This document shows positions 48,403 through 56,424 of a stretch of DNA of 64,000 bases, piece after piece. Source of the DNA: a virus; IMG/VR virus record IMGVR_UViG_3300032053_004772, positions 1-64,000 of that record, one strand, 5' to 3'. The notes beneath the pieces were generated by a model. That model saw nothing but the letters and a program-made list of their open reading frames with translations, ran no database searches and was not told the origin of the DNA. Every line of letters begins with the position of its first letter. Positions within the stretch are counted from its first letter, which is position 1. Position numbers and translations under genes: made by a program.

Positions 48403-48489
48403 ATGAAGTGGTACGGGGTACTGCTGATAGCCTACGGTGCCTTCCTGCTGGGCTTCTTTTTCGCGGCGCTATTTCGGGCGAGTAGGTAG
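48403..48489 (+). CDS. Tiny membrane peptide, 28 aa
   Basis: ATG 48403 has a strong GAAGGAGG site. The 28 residues form one transmembrane helix (VLLIAYGAFLLGFFFAALF) with a short basic end. The good ribosome site argues for expression. Possible role at the host membrane is unknown. Confidence 0.5.
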   Translation: MKWYGVLLIAYGAFLLGFFFAALFRASR

Positions 48490-48547
48490 AGTAATAAGGT
48501 AAAGTTGAAAGAGTTCTTTCGGTATTATTACTGTGATGGAGGTTTAG

Positions 48548-48775
48548 ATGGCTAAATTACTTCGGCAGGTGACGTTGCGAAAGGACGCGACTGAGTACGA
48601 TAGTGCGTTGACGCTTTCGATCTCAGCGAACTGGCTTACTCGGACGGGTTTGAAGAGAGGAGACTTCATCAATATCTATGAAGAGGATGCAAAAACGCTG
48701 CGCGTTACAGCAGAACGAAATCCCTTCGGAACGCCGGAAGAGATTCCACAACCCGGTCGTCGGAAGAGTGAGTAG
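48548..48775 (+). CDS. AbrB/MazE-like swapped-hairpin DNA-binding protein
   Basis: A 75-residue protein with GGAGG upstream. The pattern VTLRKDATEYDSALTLSISANWLTRTGLKRGDFINIYEED (quoted only in outline here: strand, LTLSIS, helix, GLKRGD turn, final strand) fits the AbrB-type fold of transcription regulators and antitoxins. No toxin gene is adjacent, so a regulator is more likely. The operon from P2 ends at the following terminator. Confidence 0.6.
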   Translation: MAKLLRQVTLRKDATEYDSALTLSISANWLTRTGLKRGDFINIYEEDAKTLRVTAERNPFGTPEEIPQPGRRKSE

Positions 48776-48832
48776 TTTACTAACGTCACCCGGAAACCGA
48801 AACTTCGTATATCTCTCTTCTTTCTTTTGTCA

Positions 48833-48882
48833 GCGAGCCCGAGATGTTCTCCTCCCACTCTCATCCGGGCTCGCGTTTTTTT
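48833..48882 (+). terminator. Intrinsic terminator
   Basis: A 9-bp GC-rich stem (GCGAGCCCG 48833-48841 with CGGGCTCGC 48866-48874), 24-nt loop and seven T residues (48876-48882). It closes the amidoligase operon immediately before the replication genes. The gap 48776-48888 holds only this. Confidence 0.85.
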
Positions 48883-48888
48883 ACGTAT

Positions 48889-49335
48889 ATGATAACGCGG
48901 ATTCGTATTGAACTTAACACCGAAAGCGGACGCGTAGTACAGATAAGTGGAGCGCGACATCTTCTTCCTATGACACCCGCTGAGCGAATTCTGGCGTACT
49001 TCAACAAGGTTACCGGGAAGAAGTTGCGCACAACAACAAAGGAGAACATGCAACTTATCGAGGCACGACTTCGGGAAGGTTATACGGAGGCGGACTTTCG
49101 GCACGTCATCGATGTTAAGCAACTGGAGTGGAGGGGAACAGAGATGTATCGCCACATGCAACCACCGACTCTGTTCATTCCCTCACACTTCGATAACTAC
49201 TTGAACACACGGTTGGAGGATGTGCGACCTCAACGACAACGTGTCTTCGGAGACACGCTCACGTGTTCGAACTGTCATAATATTGTGTATCAACACGACA
49301 CTGTTTGTAGAACCTGCGGAAAGGAGCTCGAGTGA
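48889..49335 (+). CDS. Phage replication protein with zinc ribbon
   Basis: A 148-residue protein. ATG 48889 lies just past the terminator and has no clear ribosome site, so the mRNA may come by read-through or be leaderless. Residues 27-105 (AERILAYFNKVTGKKLR, FRHVIDVKQLEW, PTLFIPSHFDNYLN) match the conserved C-terminal domain of phage replication initiators. A zinc ribbon CSNC..CRTCG ends the protein. It would load or guide the helicase. It overlaps the next gene by four bases. Confidence 0.75.
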   Translation: MITRIRIELNTESGRVVQISGARHLLPMTPAERILAYFNKVTGKKLRTTTKENMQLIEARLREGYTEADFRHVIDVKQLEWRGTEMYRHMQPPTLFIPSHFDNYLNTRLEDVRPQRQRVFGDTLTCSNCHNIVYQHDTVCRTCGKELE

Positions 49336-50201
49336 AGATCGAGAATCCGAATCACGTGGGTGAGCATACTCTCTACCTTATTGGAGGACAACGAGTCTGT
49401 GGTAGTTGTCGCCGATCTCTTCTTAATACGGAGAAGTGTCCTTTCTGCGGTGCTACGTACGATGAAGAGGAAGAAGTCGATAGCACAACAAGAATCACCA
49501 GAGAGCTTTTCGACAGACTCTTTCCGCAGGATGCTTCTTTAGATGTAGAGAGCGACTTTCGCACTCACGCTCTTCTCGTTCATCACTCTCAGGACTCTGT
49601 GAGTCCGAGCTCTGCACAATTAGATCGGGAGCTAAAACGTCAGCAGGCTGATCTGTTAAGTACATCAGGGATTCCTCGCTGCTTTCACGCCACACCCTGG
49701 GAACAGTATGTTTTGCATCCTGAGATGATAGAACCGGTTAGGTGGCTGCGCAGTTACGCTATGAGACCAGTACCGATGACGATTCTATTATTCGGCCCCA
49801 ACAACTGTGGCAAAACGATGTTAGTGAGTATGCTGTTGCGAGACATGCTACTTCAATTCGGTCCGGTGATCGGTGGTTACTTTCTAACGCCGTCCGAGAT
49901 CGTAAACGTTACGATGAATGCGTGGAAGGATACGAAGTCACAAGAACGATTGGATTACATTCGAATTGCATCCGTTGTAGCGATTGATGATATGTTCGAT
50001 ACTGAGAAAGCGTGGATACGACTAGAGGGACCTGCTTTGCCTCTACTCGATGACTTTCTTAGGTTGCGTATTCACAATCAACTTTCAACGTTGATCACGA
50101 CGAATAAATTGCCTCTGACGTTAGAGGAGACACCTGCGTTTAGAGGAATGATGTTTCTTTTGCGAAAGACGAACTTTCGAATTGTTGAGGTGTACCGTTG
50201 A
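49332..50201 (+). CDS. DnaC/DnaI-like helicase loader with N-terminal zinc ribbon
   Basis: A 289-residue protein: an N-terminal zinc ribbon (CGSC..CPFCG), a linker, and a AAA+ domain with Walker A GPNNCGKT and Walker B SVVAIDDMFD. LITTNK near the end is the sensor 1 region. This is the plan of helicase loaders that open DnaB rings onto DNA. Overlaps both neighbours by four bases. Confidence 0.85.
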   Translation: MKIENPNHVGEHTLYLIGGQRVCGSCRRSLLNTEKCPFCGATYDEEEEVDSTTRITRELFDRLFPQDASLDVESDFRTHALLVHHSQDSVSPSSAQLDRELKRQQADLLSTSGIPRCFHATPWEQYVLHPEMIEPVRWLRSYAMRPVPMTILLFGPNNCGKTMLVSMLLRDMLLQFGPVIGGYFLTPSEIVNVTMNAWKDTKSQERLDYIRIASVVAIDDMFDTEKAWIRLEGPALPLLDDFLRLRIHNQLSTLITTNKLPLTLEETPAFRGMMFLLRKTNFRIVEVYR

Positions 50202-51670
50202 GTGATCTCTTCGCGCTAAGTCGAGACGAAGACAATGAGCGGGTGGTGTTGAGTGGAGCTTTACGAGACGTTCTGTGCTACAAACTGTTCGTGGATTTAG
50301 AGGCGAAGGACTTCTTTGATGCTAAAAATCGTTGTGTAGCTGAAGCGCTGTTGCAAGCAGGACAACCGAGTTCTCTAGATCTTATTCTTGCGCTCTGTCG
50401 AAAGACTGTATATACGCAACCTACTCGAGAGGAACTTATCGCGTTGTACGGAACTGTACGCGCGTCTGTTGCCGAGTATAAGAAGCACATCGAGTTGATC
50501 AAGTCGGACTCTCGCAAGCGAACGATAGAAGACGAGTTGTTGCCTGAGTTGGTTGAGAGTCTAGCGACTCGTTCGATTGAGATCAGTCGAGTATCAGATG
50601 TTGCATTACGCATCAAAGATATCGCTGATGTGGGAGCGGGAAAGTCGTTGATCTCTACTGCAGCAGACGCACTTGAACAGTACGCTGCGGTAGAAGAGGC
50701 CCGACTAAACAAGCAGTACTTTCGAGGTACCGGATTCGCTAGGATCGATCAGCATCTAACGAGAGGATTCTTTCCCGGTGGTATAACCGTTCTTGCAGGT
50801 CGACCAGGAATGGGAAAGAGTGCAGCTGTAATCAACTCGATACTGCGTCTCGGAATTGGTAAAAATAGTGTTCCGGGAATCCTCTTCTCGTTAGAGATGA
50901 GTCTGGTCTCTGTACTAGATCGGGTTCTGGCGAGATTGGCTGGTATCCCGTTTGTTCGTATCGCGAAGCACTTTTCGGAACTAACTCCTACGGAACGACA
51001 GCAGTACGAGAGTGCGAAAGTGCAACTAAGAAAGAACACTCACGTTCACTTCTGTGATACTGCAGGAGTGTCACTTCAGTTTATTCGAGAGCAGATTCGT
51101 AGATTTCAAGTACGAACAGGACAGCAGTTCTGCGTTGCGTACGTAGATTTGTTCGGAAAGATTCGAGATCTACGAGAGGACTTTCTTGCGCAGAGTTATG
51201 AGCGAAGTCTGAATCAGATGCAGGCTATCGCTCGGGAACTCGGAGTACACTTCGTACTTGTAGCTCAGATTCGACGCGACGCCGAGGGTGGAAGAAAAAG
51301 CATCTGGAAAAATAGGCCAAGTCTGAACGACATTAAGAACTCCGGAGCGTGGGAGGAAGTCGCAGACTTGGTTTTGTTTTTGTTTCGCGCAAAGTACTAC
51401 AATCCGGAACTTGAAGATGATGTGCTAGAGATGCATGTGGCGAAGCAACGCGATGGATTGGCGAATGTTACGGAGTACTTTCGATTCTCAGCGGAGTATT
51501 CGATGATTCTTGATGAGGAGGGGTTGTTACCCTATGATAGACGGGAGTACTCGGAGCAAAATCGGTCGGCTGCTCGTACGCAGTCTTCTCAAGAGACACG
51601 AGCACAGCTCAGTAACCTTAGACGTAGAAGGTTGGCTGACGACGGAGCTTCGAGCAGAGCAAGTTCGTAA
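50198..51670 (+). CDS. DnaB-like replicative DNA helicase
   Basis: A 490-residue RecA-fold helicase with an N-terminal helical domain (primase-interacting) and a core starting near residue 180. Walker A is AGRPGMGKS, followed by LFSLEMS, the Walker B stretch VAYVDLFGKI and VLVAQIRRDAEGG. It unwinds DNA ahead of the polymerase. The C-terminal ~45 residues are a polar tail that overlaps the primase gene by 137 bases in another frame, and may be dispensable. Confidence 0.92.
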   Translation: MSDLFALSRDEDNERVVLSGALRDVLCYKLFVDLEAKDFFDAKNRCVAEALLQAGQPSSLDLILALCRKTVYTQPTREELIALYGTVRASVAEYKKHIELIKSDSRKRTIEDELLPELVESLATRSIEISRVSDVALRIKDIADVGAGKSLISTAADALEQYAAVEEARLNKQYFRGTGFARIDQHLTRGFFPGGITVLAGRPGMGKSAAVINSILRLGIGKNSVPGILFSLEMSLVSVLDRVLARLAGIPFVRIAKHFSELTPTERQQYESAKVQLRKNTHVHFCDTAGVSLQFIREQIRRFQVRTGQQFCVAYVDLFGKIRDLREDFLAQSYERSLNQMQAIARELGVHFVLVAQIRRDAEGGRKSIWKNRPSLNDIKNSGAWEEVADLVLFLFRAKYYNPELEDDVLEMHVAKQRDGLANVTEYFRFSAEYSMILDEEGLLPYDRREYSEQNRSAARTQSSQETRAQLSNLRRRRLADDGASSRASS

Positions 51671-52508
51671 ACTCGATGATCGCTGGTGGGAGTTGAAGTG
51701 TCTGAATCCCACCCACAGCGATAACAATCCAAGTATGGGGTACAATCAAGAGACCGGATCGTGGAACTGCTGGAGTTGTGGAGTCTTTGGATCTGGACCG
51801 ATTGCGTTAACCGTTCTCGCGTTAGAGACGAGAGAGGAGGAAGCACTCGAACGCGTTCTACCGTATGTACTAGCGTACGACTCGGAGCGGAGAGAGCGAA
51901 AGGTCGTACGACGACATCTGCTACCGGAGATGGAATTATTGGGACTTGTTCCTCTTCCCGAAACCGCTCAGAAGTATCTTCGTGAACGTGGAATACCTCT
52001 CGAGTTCGCAGAACGCAAGGGAGCGAGGTGGTCGATGGAAAACAGACGACTGATCGTTCCTGTAGAAACCGATTGGTGGGTCGGTCGTCGAATTGTCGAA
52101 GATCCTATGAGGCCGAAGTATCTCTTTCCGAAGTTCTTTCCTCGTACGACGATCCTTTACAACTATCAAGAGTACTCACAGAGTAAGGAAGTAGCGGTTG
52201 TGGAAGGAGTGTTCGACGCGTGGAAGGTAGAGTTAGCCGGATACCCGTGCGTAGCGACTTTCGGTAGCGCGGTAACAAAACTACAGTTGGAGCTTTTGAG
52301 AGCGTTTCATAGTGTTATCGTCGTACCAGATAACGATCTAGGTGGACAGACGTTCTCGAATGCTCTTTCAAAACTGCAGGTAGCCGAACTATGGACGGTT
52401 CTTCCGTTGAGGAAGAAGGATATCGGAGAATATGATGTGGAAGAAGTGTGCTCTATCCTTGCGACTAAGAAGCGATTTTGGGAGGTGCACGGAAGAATCT
52501 TTCGTTAA
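51534..52508 (+). CDS. DnaG-like DNA primase
   Basis: A 324-residue primase with an N-terminal zinc-binding domain (CLNPTHSDNNPSM..CWSCG) and a TOPRIM core (VVEGVFDAW, VVPDNDLGG), the catalytic acidic residues for primer synthesis. It is shorter than bacterial DnaG (~580) and lacks the helicase-binding C-domain. Start ATG 51534 is my choice (ATG 51513 is an alternative). Either start lies inside the helicase gene, so helicase and primase frames overlap for over 130 bases. Confidence 0.88.
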   Translation: MIDGSTRSKIGRLLVRSLLKRHEHSSVTLDVEGWLTTELRAEQVRKLDDRWWELKCLNPTHSDNNPSMGYNQETGSWNCWSCGVFGSGPIALTVLALETREEEALERVLPYVLAYDSERRERKVVRRHLLPEMELLGLVPLPETAQKYLRERGIPLEFAERKGARWSMENRRLIVPVETDWWVGRRIVEDPMRPKYLFPKFFPRTTILYNYQEYSQSKEVAVVEGVFDAWKVELAGYPCVATFGSAVTKLQLELLRAFHSVIVVPDNDLGGQTFSNALSKLQVAELWTVLPLRKKDIGEYDVEEVCSILATKKRFWEVHGRIFR

Positions 52509-52528
52509 AAATATTTCGCTAAAGCCTC

Positions 52529-52557
52529 TTGATTTTCTTGAGTGAGTATATTATAAT
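52529..52557 (+). promoter_or_regulatory. Promoter P3 (sigma70-like)
   Basis: TTGATT at 52529-52534, a 17-bp spacer and TATAAT at 52552-52557, preceded by A/T-rich DNA. The -35 and -10 and the flanking CCTCTTGATTTTC match P1 and P2, but the spacer differs. It drives the regulator and que/dpd genes. Confidence 0.88.
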
Positions 52558-52605
52558 TTGATTGAGGAGAGAAGAGACGGATTACAAAACAGAGTAGGAG
52601 GAGAG

Positions 52606-53127
52606 ATGAGCCCAACACAGGAGATTAAGTTCTTAGAGATCCGCAGACAGTATCTTCCGTTTCGATGTAAGACCGCGAGAAAGAATCGATCGCTCGAATT
52701 TGAGGATGGTATACAGGAAATAGATTACGAGATGTGGAAGACGTTCTCGCACGATCCTGAAGATCCTCACGTGGTGACCTATATGATTCGACACGCTCGC
52801 TGGTACTTGCAAGATCTATCTGTAGCTGCTCAAGAGAAGTACTCTTCTAGTCTAGAGGATGTCTCAGAGATGTCCTCACCGAGATTGGTTCATGAGGATG
52901 ATTTCGTAGAGCGTATCCTAATGCAGGATGTTGTCGATCGAGTGAGAGACTCCTTTCTCAAGGATCGAGCCGACAAGATTATGATGCGCTGTGCAAAGAT
53001 TATCGATCTGCTGCGAGAAGGTTACACCTCTGCAGCTATCGCTCGTGAGTGTGGCGTTTCCGCATCAGAGATCTCGATGGAGATCCGAGACTTTATTCAG
53101 CCAGCGTTTCGTGTAGCACTGTGCTGA
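52606..53127 (+). CDS. Sigma-like or helix-turn-helix regulator
   Basis: First gene under P3, 173 residues with GTAGGAGGAG upstream. A helical middle (HVVTYMIRHARWYLQDLS) recalls sigma region 2, and the C-terminal part is a helix-turn-helix (IIDLLREGYTSAAIARECGVSASEI), as in sigma region 4. It may redirect host RNA polymerase to later phage promoters or regulate this operon. Region 2 is a weak match, so a general DNA-binding protein is possible. Confidence 0.6.
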   Translation: MSPTQEIKFLEIRRQYLPFRCKTARKNRSLEFEDGIQEIDYEMWKTFSHDPEDPHVVTYMIRHARWYLQDLSVAAQEKYSSSLEDVSEMSSPRLVHEDDFVERILMQDVVDRVRDSFLKDRADKIMMRCAKIIDLLREGYTSAAIARECGVSASEISMEIRDFIQPAFRVALC

Positions 53128-53537
53128 AACCGATGCTCTCCTGGTGCTCTTTGCGTCAGGGTGAGTATGATTGGCGAAGGTGTTGGAACTGCTTTGCGCG
53201 TGCTGAAGCTCGGATTCGCACGTTAGAGTGTAAAGTCTTGCATATGTCCCGTTACCGTCTGTTTTCTTTATACAGAGGTAATGGAGTCCCAGAGGCGTTC
53301 GGTTATTATAATCGTCTATTAGTAGGCTATCGTCAGTTGGGTATCGTTGTGAGACGACCGAGAAAGATCGTTGCTTTCAGGCTTCCGCGTACACTGGAGA
53401 CCTACGATGAAGAAACCGATTCAGAGGGGATTTATCCAGATCAACAAGGATTTGAAGATTCCGGCGATTCGGATCTGCAAGTATCGGAAGCTGGCAGATC
53501 CGACGCTGTCTCAAGAGCTGAAGAGGAAGAGTCGTAA
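53121..53537 (+). CDS. Cys-containing hypothetical protein, 138 aa
   Basis: Starts at GTG 53121, overlapping the previous stop (ATG 53133 is an alternative). Residues 9-25 hold CSLRQGEYDW..CWNCF, a possible zinc site, followed by Arg/Tyr-rich middle and an acidic tail. No recognised family. The acidic tail overlaps a second small ORF (53407) in another frame. Confidence 0.6.
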   Translation: MLKPMLSWCSLRQGEYDWRRCWNCFARAEARIRTLECKVLHMSRYRLFSLYRGNGVPEAFGYYNRLLVGYRQLGIVVRRPRKIVAFRLPRTLETYDEETDSEGIYPDQQGFEDSGDSDLQVSEAGRSDAVSRAEEEES

Positions 53538-53574
53538 TACGCGTAGACATTTGCGTCAAAAACTAGGAGGTTGA
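53407..53574 (+). CDS. Small basic overlapping ORF, 55 aa
   Basis: ATG 53407 has GGAG seven bases upstream and encodes a very basic 55-residue protein ending RQKLGG, immediately before queC. It overlaps the preceding gene in another frame for 131 bases. Both frames have normal codons, so I cannot tell which is real. Perhaps both are. Confidence 0.45.
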   Translation: MKKPIQRGFIQINKDLKIPAIRICKYRKLADPTLSQELKRKSRNTRRHLRQKLGG

Positions 53575-53575
53575 A

Positions 53576-54235
53576 ATGCGTCGGGTCGTCTTGATTCTGT
53601 CGGGTGGAATGGATTCCACGACTCTTCTTGCTGTGTTGAAGTCAGAACACGATGAGGTGCGTACGCTGACGTTCAACTACGGTTCGAAGCATAACGAACG
53701 AGAGAATTACGCCGCGGATTTGCTTTCAACTACGTACGGCGTAGCAAACAATCTGATCTCTCTGCCGTTTATCGACAAGCTGTTCAGCTCCGATCTATTG
53801 AAGAGCGGAGAAGACGTTCCGAGCGGACACTACACCGATGAGTCACAGCGTCGGACAGTAGTGCCTTTTCGAAACGGAATCATGCTGTCGATCGCGGTTG
53901 GTTTCGCTGAGTCGATTGGTTTCGACTACGTCGCGTTTGCGAATCACGCCGGTGATCACGCGATCTATCCTGACTGTAGAGAGAGATTCGTCTCCGCGCT
54001 GGATGCGGCCGCACAAGCGGGAACGTATCTTGGAGTGAAGGTGGTCTCTCCGTTCTTGATGAAGACGAAGACGGACATCGTTCGGATAGGACATCGTATC
54101 GGAGTTCCTTATCATCTCACGTACTCATGCTATCGCGGAGGTGTTAAACACTGTGGTACGTGTGGCACGTGTACAGAGCGGAAGGAAGCGTTTCGAGATG
54201 CCGGCGTGAAGGATCCGACGGAGTATATAGTATGA
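53576..54235 (+). CDS. queC: 7-cyano-7-deazaguanine (preQ0) synthase QueC
   Basis: QueC converts 7-carboxy-7-deazaguanine to preQ0 using ATP and ammonia. The 219-residue protein has the PP-loop SGGMDS (residues 9-14), VVPFRNGIMLS, and a zinc site of C185, C193, C196 and C199 (CGTCGTC). GGAGG precedes the ATG. The four preQ0 genes are split between this operon and the one at 4183. It overlaps the aminotransferase gene by ATGA. Confidence 0.95.
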   Translation: MRRVVLILSGGMDSTTLLAVLKSEHDEVRTLTFNYGSKHNERENYAADLLSTTYGVANNLISLPFIDKLFSSDLLKSGEDVPSGHYTDESQRRTVVPFRNGIMLSIAVGFAESIGFDYVAFANHAGDHAIYPDCRERFVSALDAAAQAGTYLGVKVVSPFLMKTKTDIVRIGHRIGVPYHLTYSCYRGGVKHCGTCGTCTERKEAFRDAGVKDPTEYIV

Positions 54236-55215
54236 TTCGTTTGCACAAGAACGAGTACTCTGGAGAGTATCCGGATTCATCGTTTGAAGTGTTAAGACAT
54301 TACTGCGATGGAACACAACTGAAGAAGCAATTAGCGAAGTACTTCGGAGTGTTGGAGGAGTGGGTCGCTCTGGAACAAGGAGCGACTCTTGCTCTTGAAA
54401 GAATATTCTCGGAGTTTAAGGAGTCTCCGATTCAGATTCCGGCTGACGTGTGGCCGACGTATTTTACGATCTTAGAACACACTCATAGAAACAAGATCGT
54501 GCGTTTGCGTGATGTGTATCTGTCGATTGAGATTACGAGAAGGTTTGTGCAAACTCCTCCACGTCTAACGCCTCTGATGAGGGATGGATTGTTTGTGATT
54601 ACCTCTCCAAGTAATCCAGATGGAAGTTTCGTTCCGCAGTCAGAGATTGAGTATCTGTGTAACGAGAAGCGAGAACTTACTGTGTTGTTGGATATTGCGT
54701 ATCACGACTACGCAACGACGCCCTACGATATCTCAACGCTGCTGGCACGGCACTCGAATTTGATCCTGGTGTGGTCGTTCTCAAAGACGTTTGGTTTAGC
54801 GGGTGCGAGAGTTGGAGTAATTCTTTGCTCAGATAAAAAATTGCTAGGTAGTCTTTTTCTCTCTCCACTCGGTATTAACTCCTATAGTGAACTGCTGTGC
54901 TTGCAGGCGTTAGAGAAGCGTGAGTTCTTTGTAGAACAGGTTCAGCGTTTGCGAGGGAGACGCGATCGGTTTATCGACACCGTGAATCAGGAGATGACTT
55001 CATTTACAGCATACTACTCGGAGGGAAACTTCTGTCTGTTGAAACCACACTCTATGAGATCAGAAGACGCACAAAGCCGACTGCGCGCGCGAGGTGTAGC
55101 GGTCAGACACTTTCCTTCGACGATTTGGGATAAGTATTTGAGAGTAACGATCGGAACCGAAACAGAGATGGTGTATCTCGTTCATCAGCTGGAGGAGCTA
55201 GATGGAAGAGTTTAG
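54232..55215 (+). CDS. PLP aminotransferase/decarboxylase in the deazaguanine cluster
   Basis: A 327-residue fold-type I PLP enzyme starting at ATG 54232 (overlapping the queC stop); a longer in-frame reading is out of place. It resembles HisC/CobD enzymes: the LHKNEYSGEYP start, SPSNPDG (N128), LLDIAYHDY (D154, Y157) and SFSKTFGLAGARVG with Schiff-base Lys185 and phosphate-site Arg193. All active-site residues are present. Located between queC and the ArcS-core gene, it may supply or act on an amino group for base modification. Not part of any deazaguanine pathway I know. Confidence 0.8.
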   Translation: MIRLHKNEYSGEYPDSSFEVLRHYCDGTQLKKQLAKYFGVLEEWVALEQGATLALERIFSEFKESPIQIPADVWPTYFTILEHTHRNKIVRLRDVYLSIEITRRFVQTPPRLTPLMRDGLFVITSPSNPDGSFVPQSEIEYLCNEKRELTVLLDIAYHDYATTPYDISTLLARHSNLILVWSFSKTFGLAGARVGVILCSDKKLLGSLFLSPLGINSYSELLCLQALEKREFFVEQVQRLRGRRDRFIDTVNQEMTSFTAYYSEGNFCLLKPHSMRSEDAQSRLRARGVAVRHFPSTIWDKYLRVTIGTETEMVYLVHQLEELDGRV

Positions 55216-55822
55216 GTATCTCAGGGGTACGAGTCACGAGTGCGTAGACGCGTTCGAGGATCTCTGGTTGAAGACGATGCGGAAGTTTCGTCCGATTAGT
55301 AAGATCGCGTTGTTCGTGCCGTGTTCGTGGGGAAAACCCTATAGTCAGTCGTACATTCACTTCTTTATCAATCGAGAGTTACACAAGTTGGGTTTGCTGC
55401 ATCGGATCGATCGATGGCATGTGTCGAACGCCGGTATCATTCCAGCGTCCGCTGAACTAGATGGTATATCGAACGACGTTGGATTCTTTGCATACGATTG
55501 GGATTCTCGCTTTCAAACGGAGGAAGAAGAGAAGTATCACGTGCGGAGTACTTCTGAGAGACTATTGATGTGGAAGTCCTTCGTCGGAAGCAAGTATCCG
55601 ATCAAGTTTTCTTATCTGCGTCCTGGATCAAAGGGACTTCGAGCAATACAGGCAACACTTTCGGAAGTGACCAATCTTGCTCCGAATCCAAACAGACCGA
55701 GTGATCTTCCTCCACAGTGTGTTCACGATCCTGATACCGTCTTGATTAGTGCTATCAACTTGCAGTTTTTGGGAACATCTATCGAGCGCGCTTTGAAGGG
55801 AGAAAAGAAGTGGGACGACTGA
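55202..55822 (+). CDS. ArcS-core (archaeosine-synthase-like) protein
   Basis: A 206-residue protein whose PCSWGKPYSQSYIH (residues 40-53) is the signature of archaeosine synthase ArcS core domains (PCS..KPY..S..H). In archaea ArcS attaches lysine to the preQ0 nitrile in tRNA. Here it stands alone, without TGT or PUA domains, next to DpdA and queC. ArcS-core proteins may thus modify preQ0 in phage DNA. The FDxDW-like AYDWDSRFQTEEEE region is also shared. Overlaps its neighbours by 14 and 13 bases. Confidence 0.75.
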   Translation: MEEFRYLRGTSHECVDAFEDLWLKTMRKFRPISKIALFVPCSWGKPYSQSYIHFFINRELHKLGLLHRIDRWHVSNAGIIPASAELDGISNDVGFFAYDWDSRFQTEEEEKYHVRSTSERLLMWKSFVGSKYPIKFSYLRPGSKGLRAIQATLSEVTNLAPNPNRPSDLPPQCVHDPDTVLISAINLQFLGTSIERALKGEKKWDD

Positions 55823-56424
55823 TTGCAGTGGAGGGCGCTGATTGCACTGGAAAGAGCATACTCGTGGAGAGACTGCTTCAAATGCGACCGGAGTTGTGTC
55901 ACACGGTTGAAGACCATCCGATCGATACGCACTTAGACGCTGTGGCAGATTGGTACGTGAATCCTGAGGATGAACACGTGAAGTTTTATCTATATCTTGC
56001 GGAGACAGTGCATCTGAGTGTACAGCATCGGAGTTTGTTACAGAAGTATCCGGGAAAGCATGTCATTCTAGATCGTAGTGCTTTTTCGATGCTGGCGTAC
56101 TCAGAGATGTTTACATTACCGATGTCGAGAGAGTGTGCAGATAAAATCCTTCGGACGTTCATCTCTACGATTCAGATGCCAGACGTCATTCTGTATCTTT
56201 ATGCTTTATCGGGTACGATCGAGCGACGATTAAGTGCTCGAGGTGATCGATCGGGAGTTTATGAGAAGAGGGCTCGGACGGATTCGTCGTTCTGGAATCG
56301 CTTACATCTCGCGTATCGAAAGTGGTTCGATCTAACGTCTGTAGCTGTAATACCGATTGATACCGACTCGTTAAGTATTCCGGACGTTTATAATCAGGTC
56401 GTTGCTATTTTGGAGGGTTTATGA
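55810..56424 (+). CDS. dNMP (thymidylate-type) kinase
   Basis: A 204-residue P-loop kinase from GTG 55810, overlapping the ArcS-core gene by 13 bases. Walker A is EGADCTGKS, followed by a DRS motif (VILDRSAFS) and a lid segment with ERRLSARGDRSG. Resembles phage thymidylate or deoxynucleotide kinases. Its place between ArcS-core and DpdA genes raises the possibility that it phosphorylates a modified precursor, but general dTMP kinase is the simpler reading. Confidence 0.78.
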   Translation: MGRLIAVEGADCTGKSILVERLLQMRPELCHTVEDHPIDTHLDAVADWYVNPEDEHVKFYLYLAETVHLSVQHRSLLQKYPGKHVILDRSAFSMLAYSEMFTLPMSRECADKILRTFISTIQMPDVILYLYALSGTIERRLSARGDRSGVYEKRARTDSSFWNRLHLAYRKWFDLTSVAVIPIDTDSLSIPDVYNQVVAILEGL

